DNA of 64,000 nt. Source: Prolixibacteraceae bacterium. GTDB taxonomy: Bacteria > Bacteroidota > Bacteroidia > Bacteroidales > Prolixibacteraceae. The notes beneath the pieces are model-generated. The model did no database searches and was not told where the DNA came from. It saw only the letters and a program-made list of their open reading frames with translations. Numbering within the stretch: the first letter of the stretch is position 1; the number at the start of each line of letters is the position of its first letter. The stretch is from the NCBI GenBank assembly GCA_028282705.1, contig JANQHI010000041.1:62001-126000 (forward strand), written 5' to 3'. Made by a program: the position numbers and the translations under genes. Of this stretch, positions 1 to 9,706 are shown in pieces.

Positions 1-270
1 GAACATGGAGTTTTAATGCTTTCATCTGTTTTAAATAGTGAAAAAGCAATCAAAGCCAATATCCAAATAATGAAGATTTTTACAAAAGTTCGTGAGGTGC
101 TGGTTGATACATTAAGTTTAAAACTGGATATTGAAGAAATCAAAAAGAAGCTTCAAAACCAGGATAAAAATATTGAACTGGTATTTAGCTACTTGGATGA
201 ACTAATAGAAAAGAAAGAAAACCTGGATCCTAGAAAAAGAATAGGTTTTAAACAAAATAAAAATGCATAA
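1..270 (+). CDS. ORF6N-domain protein, C-terminal part (5' end outside window)
   Basis: The reading frame is open from base 1, so the gene starts upstream of the window. The visible residues EHGVLMLSSVLNSEKAIKAN followed by IQIMKIF match the end of an ORF6N (KilA-N-like) DNA-binding domain, which usually reads HGVLMLSSVLNS-x-RAI. A lysine-rich, probably coiled-coil tail follows, and the protein ends with a charged KRIGFKQNKNA tail. ORF6N proteins are common in Bacteroidota genomes and in phages; their cellular role is mostly unknown and DNA binding is inferred from the fold. An internal ATG at base 16 lies inside the domain and is not the true start. The family call is by motif recognition on a partial sequence. 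Confidence 0.7.
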   Translation, partial: EHGVLMLSSVLNSEKAIKANIQIMKIFTKVREVLVDTLSLKLDIEEIKKKLQNQDKNIELVFSYLDELIEKKENLDPRKRIGFKQNKNA

Positions 271-543
271 TTCATATGATTTTCTTTATCTCAAAGCCTC
301 CAGTACCATTGTCGGCCTTAAAAACAGAGAACAAGAGGAAGGCCACCTTTCTGAGGCCATACATTATAGAAGCCTTGATAGAGAGAGTTGGGAGGGTAGA
401 AACATATAGTCCTAAATAATCCTTTGATTATCAAATCATGATAATAACATAACAACTTTTATCCCCAAAAAATGTTTTACCTACTGTAAATTGCTTCTTC
501 TACCAATATTATTTAATTTTAATCAAACTTAAAACCAACCATC

Positions 544-2019
544 ATGGCATCAGACCAAAACAAATATCCAGTATCCAGGAGGAATTTTATAAAAGTTTCA
601 GCTGCTACAACAGCAGGTGTATCAATGCTTCCTTTGGGAAGTTGCAATATTAAGGAATTGCCCAATCCCATGAAGAGGAAATTTGGAAACTTTAATTTTG
701 ATGTGACTACCCTTGGTTTGGGTGGGCAGGCATCTATACAGTGGACAGGTAAAGGCATTGACCCAGTTGCCATTATTTTAAAGGCTTTTGATATGGGTAT
801 TAACTACTTTGATACTTCCAATTTATATGCTAAAAGCCAGTTGCATTTTCATTCAGCATTTAAGAAACTGAACCTAATTCCTGGAGAGAAAAACTATAAC
901 AAAAACTTAAGGGATTCTATCTGGTTAACCAGCAAAACAGGTATGAGGTGGGGTAACCCTGGCTGGCCTGAAGTAGATGGGGTAATGAACTGGTCAAATG
1001 GTAAGAATGTACAATGTGCTGTTGATGATGTAAAACGTTCATTAACACAACTGTTTGGCGACAATGAAGGATGGTATCCTAAAGGAGCTTACCTTGATAT
1101 GGTATTGGTGCATACCTTACATAACTCCAATGAAATTGATGTTTTGTACAAAGGGCTTGAAACCCCTCTTGGCCCTGAAGGCAATTTTGGGGGACTAGTT
1201 GCACTTAGGGACCTTAGGGATGGTACCAACCATACTGGTATGAACCCTAAAAATGAAAAGCTTATCAGGCATATTGGTTTTTCAGGGCATAACAACCCTC
1301 CTGCAATGGTTGAGATGATCCAAAGGGATGAATTTGGCTTACTGGAAGGCTTGCTTATTACCATCAATGCCAATGATAAAACTAAGTTCAACATGCAACA
1401 TAATGTGATCCCTGTGGCACAGGCAAAAGGCATGGGTATTATTGGTATGAAGGCCTTTGCAGATGCAGCTTTGTACCACAAAGAACCAACATGGTCAAAT
1501 AAACCTGAAGATGTGTATATGAAAATTGGGTCAGGAGAACTGCCAAGCAGGCCATTAATTGAATATTCATTGACTACCCCAGGTGTACACACCCTGATTG
1601 TGGGTATTGGGCACATTGATAATGACCCCATGAAATGCCAGTTGGTACAGAATTTTTATGCTTCCCAGGTTGAACCTTCAGGGATGAGTGAAGCAGAAAG
1701 GAAGAAAATTGAAAGGCAAGCAGCCAAAACCAAAGCAAAATCGAATTATTTCCAAATGGAAAAGGTTGGGCTAACCCCTCCTTCAAATGTAAGGACAACT
1801 GAAAACCAGGTAGTTTGGGACACTGCTTTCTCCGGAGATTCCCCTGTTGTCCATTATGAGATCCTAATTAATGGTGAAAAGAAAGGCAGCATTAAACATG
1901 AGCCTCAAATACTAAGATCCAAGCCTTTTAGTTTTAAAACAGAAATTGTTGAAAAGGATAAAATTGCTGTTGTTGCAATTGACCTAAAGGGAAATAAAGC
2001 TGAAGCAACACTTGTATAA
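544..2019 (+). CDS. Tat-exported aldo/keto reductase family protein
   Basis: A 491-residue protein whose N-terminus carries a twin-arginine signal (SRRNFIK at about residues 12-18, then a short hydrophobic stretch and a Cys in LGSCN), so it is probably exported and perhaps lipid-anchored. The body is an aldo/keto reductase TIM barrel: GINYFDTSNLYAKSQ supplies the Asp/Tyr pair, LTSKTG the catalytic-type Lys, HTLHN the His region, and IGFSGHN a later barrel strand. The last 90 residues (from about PPSNVRTTENQVVWD) look like a fibronectin-III-type beta domain. Substrate is not predictable; such Tat-AKR proteins in Bacteroidota are generally unstudied. It is monocistronic, with pyrophosphatase 80 bp downstream. 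The first ATG, just before the Tat motif, is chosen as start. Confidence 0.85.
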   Translation: MASDQNKYPVSRRNFIKVSAATTAGVSMLPLGSCNIKELPNPMKRKFGNFNFDVTTLGLGGQASIQWTGKGIDPVAIILKAFDMGINYFDTSNLYAKSQLHFHSAFKKLNLIPGEKNYNKNLRDSIWLTSKTGMRWGNPGWPEVDGVMNWSNGKNVQCAVDDVKRSLTQLFGDNEGWYPKGAYLDMVLVHTLHNSNEIDVLYKGLETPLGPEGNFGGLVALRDLRDGTNHTGMNPKNEKLIRHIGFSGHNNPPAMVEMIQRDEFGLLEGLLITINANDKTKFNMQHNVIPVAQAKGMGIIGMKAFADAALYHKEPTWSNKPEDVYMKIGSGELPSRPLIEYSLTTPGVHTLIVGIGHIDNDPMKCQLVQNFYASQVEPSGMSEAERKKIERQAAKTKAKSNYFQMEKVGLTPPSNVRTTENQVVWDTAFSGDSPVVHYEILINGEKKGSIKHEPQILRSKPFSFKTEIVEKDKIAVVAIDLKGNKAEATLV

Positions 2020-2099
2020 AATATATTTTTAGCTAATCCTTAAACCATTTTTTATTTTATTGGTTATTAATCAAATTGAAAAATTTAAAAAAATCAAAA

Positions 2100-2765
2100 A
2101 TGGTAGACAGGCTTTCAGACCCTATTGGCAGGTTAATGGGATTAAGGTATAAATCACACCCTTGGCATGGTGTTTTTATTGGTAAAAATGCACCCAAAGA
2201 GGTAACTGCTTTTATTGAAGTAGTTTCAACTGACACTGTTAAATATGAAATTGACAAAGACAGTGGCTACCTAAGGGTTGACCGCCCACAAAAGTTCTCC
2301 AATGTAGTGCCAGCATTGTATGGATTTATCCCTCAAACCTTCTGTGGTGACAAAGTTGGGGAATATTGCAACCTGAAAACAGGGAAAAAAGATATTGAAG
2401 GAGATGGTGACCCCATTGATATTTGTGTATTAACAGAAAAGACCCTTGCCCATGGAGACTTGCTGGTTAATGCTCGCCCAATTGGTGGCTTCAGGATGAT
2501 TGATGGCAACCAGGCTGATGACAAGATTATAGCTGTGTTAAGAAATGATACAGTATATGGCCATATGAAGGATATTGGAGAGGTACCAGCAGTGGTTATC
2601 CAACGCCTGGAGCACTATTTCCTAACCTACAAAGATATGCCCGGGCAGGATAGCAACACAGAAATTGCTGCTACTTATGGAGTGGAAGAAGCCTATGAGA
2701 TCATTAAAAGATCCATTGAAGATTATAACCTCAAATTTGATAACCTGGGGAAATTACTTTCATAA
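2100..2765 (+). CDS. ppa: Inorganic pyrophosphatase (family I)
   Basis: Hydrolyses pyrophosphate to two phosphates in the cytoplasm, pulling biosynthetic reactions forward. Family I signatures are clear: KYEIDKDSG, PALYGFIPQT, the metal-binding GDGDPIDICVL block (three aspartates) and ADDKIIAV. The ATG at 2100 gives 221 residues starting MVDRLSDPIGRL, the expected length for the longer eukaryote-like/Bacteroidota form; an in-frame TTG at 2076 adds eight lysine-rich residues and is less likely. It stands between an aldo/keto reductase and a convergent peptidase, with no obvious operon partner. Confidence 0.95.
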   Translation: MVDRLSDPIGRLMGLRYKSHPWHGVFIGKNAPKEVTAFIEVVSTDTVKYEIDKDSGYLRVDRPQKFSNVVPALYGFIPQTFCGDKVGEYCNLKTGKKDIEGDGDPIDICVLTEKTLAHGDLLVNARPIGGFRMIDGNQADDKIIAVLRNDTVYGHMKDIGEVPAVVIQRLEHYFLTYKDMPGQDSNTEIAATYGVEEAYEIIKRSIEDYNLKFDNLGKLLS

Positions 2766-2968
2766 GAAAAGCCCCTCCCTGTTTGTATGTTTACACAGAC
2801 AAACTAACCTCCCAAAAGGGGAGGTATAAAAATTAAATTTTTAAAATGCCAAATACTAATTCTTCTACTTGTTTAATGCTTTTCCCCCAGTTTTAACTTA
2901 GTCATGGGATAGGATACTCATAAGATTATTACTATTGCCCAATTTCAATTTTAAAAATCATCCTATAA

Positions 2969-4744
2969 CTATTCTATTAATAACTGCAACTGTTCATCTG
3001 GTAATTTTTCCCTGATCCTGGTAACAGGATATCTTTTATGGGTAATCTCCGCCCATTCTGTATTATGGTAAATATACCCCAGTTGTGCCCTGTGGTTATT
3101 AATTAATGTGGAATCTGTTTGGCATTTTTCCATGAATTCTTTTTCAAACTCAGGATTACCTTTTAGGTATTTCATAGCATTCTCTTCAAAACCATAAGAA
3201 GAATAATATTCTCTGGTATCCAGGATATTATCAAAGAAATTCCAACGAAAATAGGAATCAGGAGCCAACACCTCCAAAGTTTCTAATAAGAACTTGATCT
3301 TTTCCTGGCGTACAGGGATAAGCAAATCCCCTGCATAATACTTTATAATCTGGGCATCTGACTTTGTAGTGACTTGTTGGTGGAAATAATGCCCATTGGA
3401 AGGCTGCTTTGGTGTGGAATAATCCTCAATATAATCTACTTCCACTTTCAAAGCAGTATCCCTTTTTAAGGTATAATACTTGACACCTGCCAGTTGCAAC
3501 CTTTCAATAACTTCCTGGTAGGCTTGGGGCAAAATATAATATTCTGGGATAGCTATTTCAGAAACAGGGTTATAAGAGTCAAAATACCTTACCTGCCTGG
3601 TATATGGTTTTGTTTTATCATACCCAAAACGTGGCAACCCAGTGATTGGGCTTATTTGGTTTGGGTCAACCTCATAACCTTTAAATTCAATCATCCTGTA
3701 TTGAATGGTATCCAGCTCAAATGAAATGGCATGTGTTTTTGCCTTTAATGTTTCAGCTTTCCCTTTTTCCCTTGAAACCATTATTTCTTTTGCATGGTTA
3801 GCTGTAAACTGGTACAAAACATGGATAAACTGGTGCACAGACTTTACCCTATCTGGGTAAGGCTTATACACGTGGTTCTCTGTCATCATTCCATAAGTGT
3901 GGAACATGGCTGCAAAACCTGAAGAGTACCTGGGGCTTTCCTGGGTCATTTTTATGCCCCTGCCTGGATCCCTGTACATCCAGCTTACATAAGGGATCAA
4001 TTCATATTCCCCTTTTTTCATTTCAGAAAACAACCCTGGGATCATTGTAGACCTCAAGAAGTTTTCCATTATTGGGGGGAATTTATCAGGCTGGGGAGCT
4101 ATCAAAGTCAGTGAATACTGATGCTCTGAACCATTGGTTGTATGGGTATCCAGGAAAACATCAGGATCCCAGTCCCTGAATATTTTGGTAATTGTTTTGG
4201 CATTCTCAGAATCACATTTAACAAAATCCCTGTTCAGATCATAATTTGCTGCATTCCCCCTAAAGCCTGTTTCATAAGGGGTAGTTTGCCCACTCCTGTG
4301 GTAGGCACTCCTGTTCAGGTGCCCTCCAATGCTGTAAACAGGAATGATCAATACCACTACATCTTCCAAAAGTGAAGCTTTCCCTTCTACATTCCTTAAT
4401 AACTCATCAGCAAATTGCAAACTGGCATCAATGCCTGCAGGTTCTCCAGCATGGATGCCATTGTTGATCAATAAAACAGCTTTTCCTTTAGCTTTTATGG
4501 CTTCAGCATCAAATTCTTTTTCATCATTGATAATAAATAAATGCAAAGGCTTGCCACTATCAGTACTTCCTTGCTTTAGCAACACAGCATTTTCATAATT
4601 TGCATCCAAGAGTTGGTACATGCCAATTACCTCATCATAAGTGGGGGTATAGTTTTGCCCATATTTTAATTGGAACAAAGCACCAGGTTGTGCAACTGCC
4701 AAGTAAGGGATTAAGTATATGATCATGCACACCTTAAGTTTCAT
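2969..4744 (-). CDS. Secreted M14-family zinc carboxypeptidase
   Basis: A 591-residue protein with an N-terminal signal peptide (MKLKVCMIIYLIPYLAVAQ). The catalytic domain shows the M14 zinc site: INNGIHAGEPAG provides the HxxE pair, RDF/DLNRDF follows, and DTHTTNG gives the third zinc ligand; a glutamate in the later MTENHVY region could be the catalytic base. M14 enzymes remove C-terminal residues or cleave peptide/amide bonds; the exact substrate is unknown. The C-terminal half (from about residue 360) is a beta-rich accessory region without a recognised motif. Its start lies 2 bp from the 3' end of folA on the same strand, so it is probably the last gene of a thyA-folA-peptidase transcript. 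Confidence 0.85.
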   Translation of the reverse strand: MKLKVCMIIYLIPYLAVAQPGALFQLKYGQNYTPTYDEVIGMYQLLDANYENAVLLKQGSTDSGKPLHLFIINDEKEFDAEAIKAKGKAVLLINNGIHAGEPAGIDASLQFADELLRNVEGKASLLEDVVVLIIPVYSIGGHLNRSAYHRSGQTTPYETGFRGNAANYDLNRDFVKCDSENAKTITKIFRDWDPDVFLDTHTTNGSEHQYSLTLIAPQPDKFPPIMENFLRSTMIPGLFSEMKKGEYELIPYVSWMYRDPGRGIKMTQESPRYSSGFAAMFHTYGMMTENHVYKPYPDRVKSVHQFIHVLYQFTANHAKEIMVSREKGKAETLKAKTHAISFELDTIQYRMIEFKGYEVDPNQISPITGLPRFGYDKTKPYTRQVRYFDSYNPVSEIAIPEYYILPQAYQEVIERLQLAGVKYYTLKRDTALKVEVDYIEDYSTPKQPSNGHYFHQQVTTKSDAQIIKYYAGDLLIPVRQEKIKFLLETLEVLAPDSYFRWNFFDNILDTREYYSSYGFEENAMKYLKGNPEFEKEFMEKCQTDSTLINNHRAQLGYIYHNTEWAEITHKRYPVTRIREKLPDEQLQLLIE

Positions 4745-4745
4745 A

Positions 4746-5240
4746 TCATTTCTTTGAAAGGTTTAAATAAGAATAAGCAAAGCCATTTTTTTCATCATAA
4801 TGGTCTTCCCTAAAGCCCTCCTCCCATTGTGAATAATCTACCACAGGGAAAAACGTATCAGCATCAAATGGTTTATGCACAAGGGTAAGGTACAGTTTAT
4901 TTGCATAGGGGAAAAACTGCTTGTAGATTGAACCTCCCCCAATAATAAAAGCTTCTTTTTCATCTTTTACTTTTGCAATTGCTTCTTCAATGGAGAAAAC
5001 AATCTCACAGCCTGGAAAGCTGTCATCTTCCTTATCAGTTATAACAATATGCCTCCTGTTGGGCAGTGGCCACTTAGGCAATGACAACAAGGTATTCCTC
5101 CCCATAACAATGGTATGCCCAGTGGTTATTTCCTTGAACCTTTTTAAATCAGATGGAAGGTAAAAAAGCAGGTCATTGTCTTTGCCAATGGCAAAGTTTT
5201 CTGCTATTGCCACTATAATGGATATATTTTTGTATGCCAT
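4746..5240 (-). CDS. folA: Dihydrofolate reductase
   Basis: Reduces dihydrofolate to tetrahydrofolate with NADPH; partner of thymidylate synthase, which produces dihydrofolate. The 164-residue length is typical. Family features are ISIIVAIAENFAIGKDNDLLFYLPSDLKRFK (read as N-terminal strand, Met20-type loop and the conserved acidic residue in PSDLKRF), the NADPH-binding VMGRNTLLSLP and FIIGGGSIY. Located 65 bp downstream of thyA on the same strand, the common arrangement for this pair. Confidence 0.96.
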   Translation of the reverse strand: MAYKNISIIVAIAENFAIGKDNDLLFYLPSDLKRFKEITTGHTIVMGRNTLLSLPKWPLPNRRHIVITDKEDDSFPGCEIVFSIEEAIAKVKDEKEAFIIGGGSIYKQFFPYANKLYLTLVHKPFDADTFFPVVDYSQWEEGFREDHYDEKNGFAYSYLNLSKK

Positions 5241-5305
5241 AATCTCTTGAAAATTTTAATAAAAAGATTGCTCCTAAGTCACAAAAAACAATGATTTCAA
5301 AGTAT

Positions 5306-6100
5306 TTAAACGGCAACCTGCCCTTTTATATGGGGATGTGCCTTATACCCTGCCAATTCAAAATCTTCAAACTTAAAACCAAATATATCTTTTACCTCTG
5401 GATTGATATTCATTTTAGGAAGGGGGAATGGTTTCCTGCTTAACTGCAATTTAACCTGTTCAATATGGTTCAAGTAAATGTGCCCATCTCCCAGGGTGTG
5501 TACAAAATCTCCAGGTTCAAGTTCGGTAACCTGTGCCATCATCATGGTTAGCAATGCATAAGAAGCAATATTGAAAGGCACCCCCAGGAATATATCTGCA
5601 CTCCTCTGGTAAAGCTGGCATGATAACTTTCCATCAGCCACATAAAACTGGAAAAGGATGTGGCAAGGAGGCAGGTTCATTTTATCCAATTCCCCTACAT
5701 TCCAAGCACTAACCAATAGCCTCCTTGAATTTGGGTCAATTTTGATAGCCTCAACCACTTCTGATATCTGGTCAACATGGCCTCCTCCAGGGGTTGGCCA
5801 TGAACGCCACTGGTAACCATAAATATGTCCCAAGTCACCCTTTTCATCAGCCCATTCATTCCAAATCCTTACCCCATTTTCTTGAAGGTATTTTATATTG
5901 GTATCACCCATTAAAAACCAAAGAAGTTCATGGATAATTGATTTTAGGTGCAACTTTTTAGTAGTTAAAACAGGAAAGCCCTCTTGCAGGTTAAACCTCA
6001 TCTGATGCCCAAAAACACTGATAGTACCTGTACCTGTCCTATCCTCTTTCTTCACTCCATTCTCTAACACATGCTCCAGTAAATTGAGGTATTGCTTCAT
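5306..6100 (-). CDS. thyA: Thymidylate synthase (ThyA)
   Basis: Methylates dUMP to dTMP using methylene-tetrahydrofolate. At 264 residues it matches the Escherichia coli enzyme. The nucleophilic cysteine is in [12 protein letters not shown], the phosphate-binding arginines in [10 protein letters not shown] and in [17 protein letters not shown], and the C-terminus ends [10 protein letters not shown], close to the family's PAPVAV-type tail. First gene of the probable thyA-folA-peptidase operon; folA follows 65 bp away. Confidence 0.97.
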   Translation of the reverse strand: MKQYLNLLEHVLENGVKKEDRTGTGTISVFGHQMRFNLQEGFPVLTTKKLHLKSIIHELLWFLMGDTNIKYLQENGVRIWNEWADEKGDLGHIYGYQWRSWPTPGGGHVDQISEVVEAIKIDPNSRRLLVSAWNVGELDKMNLPPCHILFQFYVADGKLSCQLYQRSADIFLGVPFNIASYALLTMMMAQVTELEPGDFVHTLGDGHIYLNHIEQVKLQLSRKPFPLPKMNINPEVKDIFGFKFEDFELAGYKAHPHIKGQVAV

Positions 6101-6235
6101 TTTAGGTAATTTTATTGTTGCAACTTGGATGTAAAATTATAAAAACAATTACAAGTGAACTCACAATTCAGTTGCTAGATATTCACAATCATCCATATAA
6201 TTTTAACCATCAATTCACTTGATCAATAAAGATGA

Positions 6236-6266
6236 TAAAAAAACACCAGGCGTAAACACCTGGTGC
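6236..6266 (-). terminator. Rho-independent terminator after hcp
   Basis: Read on the minus strand, a stem of CACCAGG pairing with CCTGGTG (6259-6265 and 6244-6250) with an 8-base loop is followed by a run of at least seven T. It lies about 75 bp past the hcp stop codon and is well placed to end the hcp transcript before thyA. Confidence 0.85.
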
Positions 6267-6340
6267 TTCAATAAAATGCCCCAAACAATTATTGTTTTCC
6301 CCAGTAAAGGCACTATACTACTAAACAACTAATTTTCAGT

Positions 6341-8002
6341 TTAAGCAGGCTTAACTTGTAAGAACATTTCCAAATCCTGGTCAACATTTGTAATGCCTCC
6401 AATCCCAAAGTTTTCAACCAACACTTTGGCAACATTAGGTGATAGGAATGCTGGCAATGTTGGTCCCAAGTAGATATTTTTCACCCCAAGGAAAAGCAAT
6501 GCCAACAGCACAATCACAGCTTTTTGCTCATACCAGGCTATGTTATAGGCAATGGGTAATTCATTGATATCATTTAGCTCAAATACTTCTTTCAGTTTCA
6601 GGGCTATAACTGCTAATGAGTATGAATCATTGCACTGCCCTGCATCAATAACCCTTGGGATTCCACCTATATCGCCCAATGGCAATTTGTTATACCTGTA
6701 TTTTGCACATCCTGCAGTAAGTATCACAGTATCTTTTGGCAACTGTTCAGCAAATTGGGTATAATAGTCACGGCTTTTCATCCTGCCATCACAACCTGCC
6801 ATTACAAAGAATTTACTGATTGCCCCTGTTTTTACGGCATCAACAATTTTATCAGCTAAGGCAAAAACTTGTGCATGGGCAAATCCACCAACTATTTCTC
6901 CCGTTTCAATTTCTTTAGGTGGTGCACATTTTTTAGCATGTTCAATAAGTTGGCTGAAATCCTTCATTCCTCCCTTTTCCCTGTCGGGGATATGGATAGC
7001 ACCTTCCAGCCCTGAAGCCCCTGTTGTATATATCTTTCCTGAATACCCAGTTTCTCCTTTTGGAGGTACAATGCAGTTGGTTGTAAAAAGGATAGGTCCA
7101 TTAAAACTTTCAAACTCTTCTTTTTGCTTCCACCAGGCATTTCCATAGTTACCCACAAGGTGAGAGTACTTTTTCAGCTTAGGGTAATAATGGGCTGGCA
7201 ACATTTCACTATGGGTGTAAACATCTACCCCTGTACCTTCAGTTTGTTTCAACAGGTCTTCCATGTCCTTAAGGTCATGCCCTGAAACCAATATGCCAGG
7301 GTTGGCTTTGACCCCAATATTTACTTTGGTCATTTCAGGGTTTCCATATGATGAGGTATTTGCTTCATCCAGCAAAGCCATTACATCAACCCCAAATTTC
7401 CCTGTTTCCAGGGTAAGGCTTACTAATTCTTCAACTGATAAATCTTCAGTTGTAGCTACCAGTGCCCTTTGCATAAATGCATACACTTCTTCTTTTTTAT
7501 GCCCCAGGTTCCAGGCATGTTCAGCATAGGCAGCAAGCCCTTTTACCCCATAAATGATAAGCTCCCTCAATGAACGCACATCTTCATTTTCTGTACTTAA
7601 AATACCAACCTCTGATGCTTTCTTCTCAAACTCAGAAGCAGAAGACCCCTGCCATGATGCAAAATCAGGCAATTCATTGGGCAACTCAATATTTACAGCC
7701 AGGCACCTTGAATACAATTCATTCCTCAACTGAAGGGCTTTCATTATCCTTTTCTCAAAACTCTTTTTGTCAAAATTTGCATTGGTAATGGTACTGAACA
7801 GCCCATCAAACACAAACTTATCAACCTTCACTGGGTTTAGGCCCTGTGCCCTCAGCTTTTCATTAAACCAACTGATGCCTTTCAGCACATACAGCAATGT
7901 ATCCTGCAAATTAGCCACATCACTTGTTTTCCCACACACTCCTTTAATTGTACAGCCAGTACCCTTTGCAGCTTCCTGGCATTGGAAACAAAACATACTC
8001 AT
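6341..8002 (-). CDS. hcp: Hydroxylamine reductase / hybrid cluster protein
   Basis: Hybrid cluster protein, which reduces hydroxylamine and, as established for E. coli Hcp, nitric oxide; a cytoplasmic nitrosative-stress enzyme of anaerobes. The 553-residue chain starts [17 protein letters not shown] and then KGVC, giving Cys5-x2-Cys8-x8-Cys17-x5-Cys23, the [4Fe-4S] pattern of the class found in strict anaerobes. Hybrid-cluster ligands are recognisable in the second half: [37 protein letters not shown] and [10 protein letters not shown]. It lies downstream of an Fe-S protein and near a divergent Crp/Fnr regulator, the classic HcpR neighbourhood. A hairpin between the Fe-S gene and hcp (8043-8073) suggests hcp expression may be partly independent. 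Confidence 0.96.
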   Translation of the reverse strand: MSMFCFQCQEAAKGTGCTIKGVCGKTSDVANLQDTLLYVLKGISWFNEKLRAQGLNPVKVDKFVFDGLFSTITNANFDKKSFEKRIMKALQLRNELYSRCLAVNIELPNELPDFASWQGSSASEFEKKASEVGILSTENEDVRSLRELIIYGVKGLAAYAEHAWNLGHKKEEVYAFMQRALVATTEDLSVEELVSLTLETGKFGVDVMALLDEANTSSYGNPEMTKVNIGVKANPGILVSGHDLKDMEDLLKQTEGTGVDVYTHSEMLPAHYYPKLKKYSHLVGNYGNAWWKQKEEFESFNGPILFTTNCIVPPKGETGYSGKIYTTGASGLEGAIHIPDREKGGMKDFSQLIEHAKKCAPPKEIETGEIVGGFAHAQVFALADKIVDAVKTGAISKFFVMAGCDGRMKSRDYYTQFAEQLPKDTVILTAGCAKYRYNKLPLGDIGGIPRVIDAGQCNDSYSLAVIALKLKEVFELNDINELPIAYNIAWYEQKAVIVLLALLFLGVKNIYLGPTLPAFLSPNVAKVLVENFGIGGITNVDQDLEMFLQVKPA

Positions 8003-8042
8003 AGTAATTAACCTTATTAATGTTTTAAAAAATTATTTAAGA

Positions 8043-8073
8043 AAAAAGCACCCACTGGACAGCAGGTGCTTTG
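8043..8073 (-). terminator. Terminator-like hairpin between the Fe-S gene and hcp
   Basis: On the minus strand AAGCACC pairs with GGTGCTT around a short loop and is followed by TTTTTTC. It falls between the stop of the Fe-S protein gene and the start of hcp, so it may attenuate read-through within this otherwise co-directional pair. Confidence 0.65.
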
Positions 8074-8079
8074 TGAACT

Positions 8080-8961
8080 TTAAATCCACTCTTCTGTTAG
8101 AACCTCTCCTCTAATACTCACTACCACTTCCTTTACAGGAACCCTTCGCGACGCCATTTGCGTTGCCATTTGCACCATTTGAGAAAGCCCTCCACAACAA
8201 GGAACTTCCATTATCACAGTGGTAATGGTATTCACTTTCGCCTCATCAATTAACCTCACTAACTTTTGTACATAAATATCTTTTCCCTGATCAAGCTTAG
8301 GGCAAGCAATGACCAATTTTTTGTTTTTAATAAAATCATTATGGAAATTCCCATATGAGAAAGCTGCACAGTCAGCAGCCACCAGTAGGTCAGCACCATT
8401 AAAATACTGGGCAGCAGGATTGATCAGGTGCATCTGGACAGGCCACTGGGTTAAAGCAGAAGGAACATTTTCTTTTGATGTTGCCATTTTAATTCCCTCT
8501 GGTTTGAATGAAGTTGCTGCTGAACCAGGGCATCCACATGCAGTCCCCTCTGAATGAGGTTGGGCTTCCTGTTTATTACCATGTAACAACTCGTGCACTT
8601 CGCTTATTTTAAATGGCAAAGAATCCCTATTGGCCTTTAAATATGTGGTAGCCTGTTTGAGATAGCCTGTTTCATTATGCTCTTGTAAATGTTTCAGGTG
8701 TGCAAAAACAGTATTTTTCCCTTTCTTAACCATTTGTGCAATTACAGTTTCTTCATCATATTCTTCAGCTTCACGTTTCTCAATGGTAATGGCCCCTTCA
8801 GGACAATGTCCCAAGCAAGCTCCTAGCCCGTCACACATCAACTCACTTATTAGCCTTGCCTTCCCATCAATTATCTGAAGGGCACCCTCATGGCAATTTG
8901 GAACACAATCTCCACAACCATTACAAAGCTCTTCATCTATTTTTACAATTTCTCGTATCAT
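8080..8961 (-). CDS. 4Fe-4S dicluster-type protein associated with hcp
   Basis: A 293-residue protein with two N-terminal Fe-S cluster motifs: CNGCGDCVPNC (CxxCxxCxxxC) at about residues 12-22 and a second, CDGLGACLGHCPEG, with altered spacing. The rest contains a cysteine-rich segment (GTACGCPGSA) and a C-terminal half with ACPKLDQGK and VPCCGGLSQ. This is the ferredoxin-like, ATP-binding-annotated protein that often accompanies hcp; electron delivery to Hcp is an inference from the neighbourhood, not shown by sequence. The ATG at 8961 begins MIREIVKIDEELC, immediately before the first cluster. A longer frame beginning at 9018 would overlap the divergent regulator's promoter and is rejected. 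Confidence 0.8.
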   Translation of the reverse strand: MIREIVKIDEELCNGCGDCVPNCHEGALQIIDGKARLISELMCDGLGACLGHCPEGAITIEKREAEEYDEETVIAQMVKKGKNTVFAHLKHLQEHNETGYLKQATTYLKANRDSLPFKISEVHELLHGNKQEAQPHSEGTACGCPGSAATSFKPEGIKMATSKENVPSALTQWPVQMHLINPAAQYFNGADLLVAADCAAFSYGNFHNDFIKNKKLVIACPKLDQGKDIYVQKLVRLIDEAKVNTITTVIMEVPCCGGLSQMVQMATQMASRRVPVKEVVVSIRGEVLTEEWI

Positions 8962-9009
8962 TTTTACTAATTTTGATAGAACAAATATATCCCCATCGCG
9001 TTTGTTGAA

Positions 9010-9027
9010 TTGTACCAATTGTTACAA
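9010..9027. promoter_or_regulatory. Candidate Crp/Fnr (HcpR-type) operator
   Basis: An 18-bp near-perfect palindrome, TTGTACCAATTGTTACAA, in which 16 of 18 positions are symmetric (half site TTGTA-C). It sits in the 67-bp gap between the divergent Fe-S/hcp operon and the Crp/Fnr-family regulator, ending 1 bp before the regulator's ATG. The size and outer TTG...CAA match Crp/Fnr-type operators, so it is a natural candidate for autoregulation and for hcp control. Confidence 0.65.
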
Positions 9028-9028
9028 A

Positions 9029-9706
9029 ATGATGAATTACCAGCTTTTATCTATTTGCCCAGTATTCAAGGGAATACCTGAAAATGAAATGGAAGGGCTT
9101 TTAACCAAAATACATTTTCAAATAAAAAAATTTAACAAAGGTGATATTATTGCTTTTGGGGGAGAAGAGGTAAAAGCCCTGTATATATTGCTGTCAGGAA
9201 GTGCCAGGGGGGAAATGATCAATTATTCAGGAAAAACCATAAAAATTGAAGACATTGAAGCGCCAAAACCTTTGGCTAGTGCATTCCTGTTTGGGAAAGA
9301 AAATAAATACCCTGTTACAGTTACTGCCAACAATAAAGTAAAAATATTGTCAGTGCCTGTACCTGAATTCCTCAAATTATTGCAACAAGATTCACATGTA
9401 TTGAAAAATTATTTAAACAGTATTTCAACCAGGACACAATTCCTTTCCCAAAAAATACAGTTCCTGAATTTCAAATCAATAAAGGAAAAAATCGCCCATT
9501 TTTTGTTGCTCCAGGCAGGAGACAAGTTCCATTCAATTGAATTAAAACAAACCCAGCAACAACTTTCTGACTTGTTTGCTGTTACCAGGCCATCATTGGC
9601 AAGGGTATTGGGAGAAATGCAGCAAGAGAGATTAATTAAAATTGAGAGGAAAACTGTAACAATCCTTAATAAAGAAAAGCTAAATGAATTACTGGCCAAT
9701 GGTTAA
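9029..9706 (+). CDS. Crp/Fnr-family transcription regulator, HcpR-like
   Basis: A 225-residue regulator: an N-terminal cyclic-nucleotide-binding-type beta-roll (about residues 10-125, with KGDIIAFGGEEVKALYILLSG) and a C-terminal winged helix (about 145-220, with QLSDLFAVTRPSLARVLGEM as recognition region). It has no Fnr-type N-terminal cysteine cluster. Placement divergent from the hcp module and the palindrome in the shared promoter region argue that it is the HcpR-type nitrosative-stress sensor; HcpR proteins in related bacteria bind haem, but that cannot be judged from sequence. ATG 9029 is chosen over the upstream TTG at 9002, which would place the operator inside the gene. Confidence 0.85.
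   Translation: MMNYQLLSICPVFKGIPENEMEGLLTKIHFQIKKFNKGDIIAFGGEEVKALYILLSGSARGEMINYSGKTIKIEDIEAPKPLASAFLFGKENKYPVTVTANNKVKILSVPVPEFLKLLQQDSHVLKNYLNSISTRTQFLSQKIQFLNFKSIKEKIAHFLLLQAGDKFHSIELKQTQQQLSDLFAVTRPSLARVLGEMQQERLIKIERKTVTILNKEKLNELLANG

Noticed and set aside
1089..1631. 180-residue minus-strand ORF
   Set aside because: Antisense shadow of the aldo/keto reductase gene.
2808..2824. CCTCCC/GGGAGG hairpin after ppa
   Set aside because: No T run follows on either strand and the stem is short, so a terminator is not claimed.
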